Shown: in pieces, positions 63,901 to 64,000 of the stretch
Layout of the letters: the number at the start of each line of letters is the position of its first letter
How positions within the stretch are numbered: the first letter of the stretch is position 1
DNA from: Muricea muricata
Taxonomy: Eukaryota > Cnidaria > Anthozoa > Malacalcyonacea > Plexauridae
NCBI GenBank assembly: GCA_963855995.1
Contig: OY979718.1
Span: 39,803,059-39,867,058 of the forward strand
Reading direction: 5' to 3'
DNA length: 64,000 bases
Position numbers and translations under genes: made by a program
The notes under the pieces: model-generated
Told to the model about the DNA's origin: nothing
The model's input: only the letters and a program-made list of their open reading frames with translations
The model's database searches: none

Positions 63901-64000
63901 CACAGGTAGCCCGATAAGCGGCTGCACTTGCTGTCATCATAATATGTATAATATACTAAAAGGTTGGCAACTTCCCAACGGATTTTGACCCGTACGAACT
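63901..64000. other. flanking DNA at the window end
   Basis: No gene. AAGGTTGGCAACTTCCC at ~63960 recalls the AAGGTTGGCAACTAAAT block of the foldback arms (34562-36271), too short to call. Confidence 0.4.

Overview
The window reads as repeat-rich intergenic DNA of an animal, most likely a cnidarian (coral, anemone or hydroid). Evidence: AT-rich DNA, spliceosomal introns in the degraded coding pieces, a Polinton/Maverick, a Penelope-like fragment, a P-element/THAP9-like relic, tRNA-derived SINEs, and many foldback elements and MITEs. I found no intact host gene. The species guess is inference; the mobile elements are seen directly.

Layout. 1-1029 is an A+T satellite of KF-rich low complexity. 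1075-3475 is a decayed P-element/THAP9-like transposase. 4510-12492 (minus strand) is a decayed PIF1-type helicase gene with introns; its last coding stretch is split by a complete 4.86-kb DNA transposon (5291-10154) with ~660-bp terminal inverted repeats (TIRs) and a perfect 9-bp target duplication. That transposon encodes a spliced transposase of a family I know only from uncharacterised fungal and animal proteins, ending in a RING-like finger. 14155-17298 holds MITEs and foldback pieces.

17305-37081 is the main object: a complete Polinton (19,777 bp, 411-bp TIRs, 6-bp target duplication GGTATT). It carries protein-primed PolB, retroviral-type integrase with chromodomain, major capsid protein, a probable minor capsid protein, A32-like packaging ATPase, a collagen-like fibre, a GIY-YIG/zinc-finger nuclease, a myristoylation-signal protein, two related zinc-ribbon proteins near the two ends and several small membrane proteins. 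Genes lie in compact strand blocks. Each of the four convergent gene pairs is separated by a palindrome, and most starts carry AATAAA just before ATG. One gene near the right end is split by a foldback element that itself contains a second foldback element, each with target duplications. Several genes are broken by single-base frame losses at homopolymers, although the TIRs are ~99% identical.

37082-64000 is accessory repeat DNA: a Pack-MULE-like element with a RecQ exon (37691-38187), foldbacks, a Penelope-like 3' end, SINEs, hAT-like and TTAA MITEs, a 5.3-kb foldback containing a truncated LINE (52365-57652), two unrecognised ORFs near 58-59 kb, and a 2.6-kb element (61289-63900) with long arrays of TGAGCA/TGCTCA palindromes and its own zinc-finger protein.
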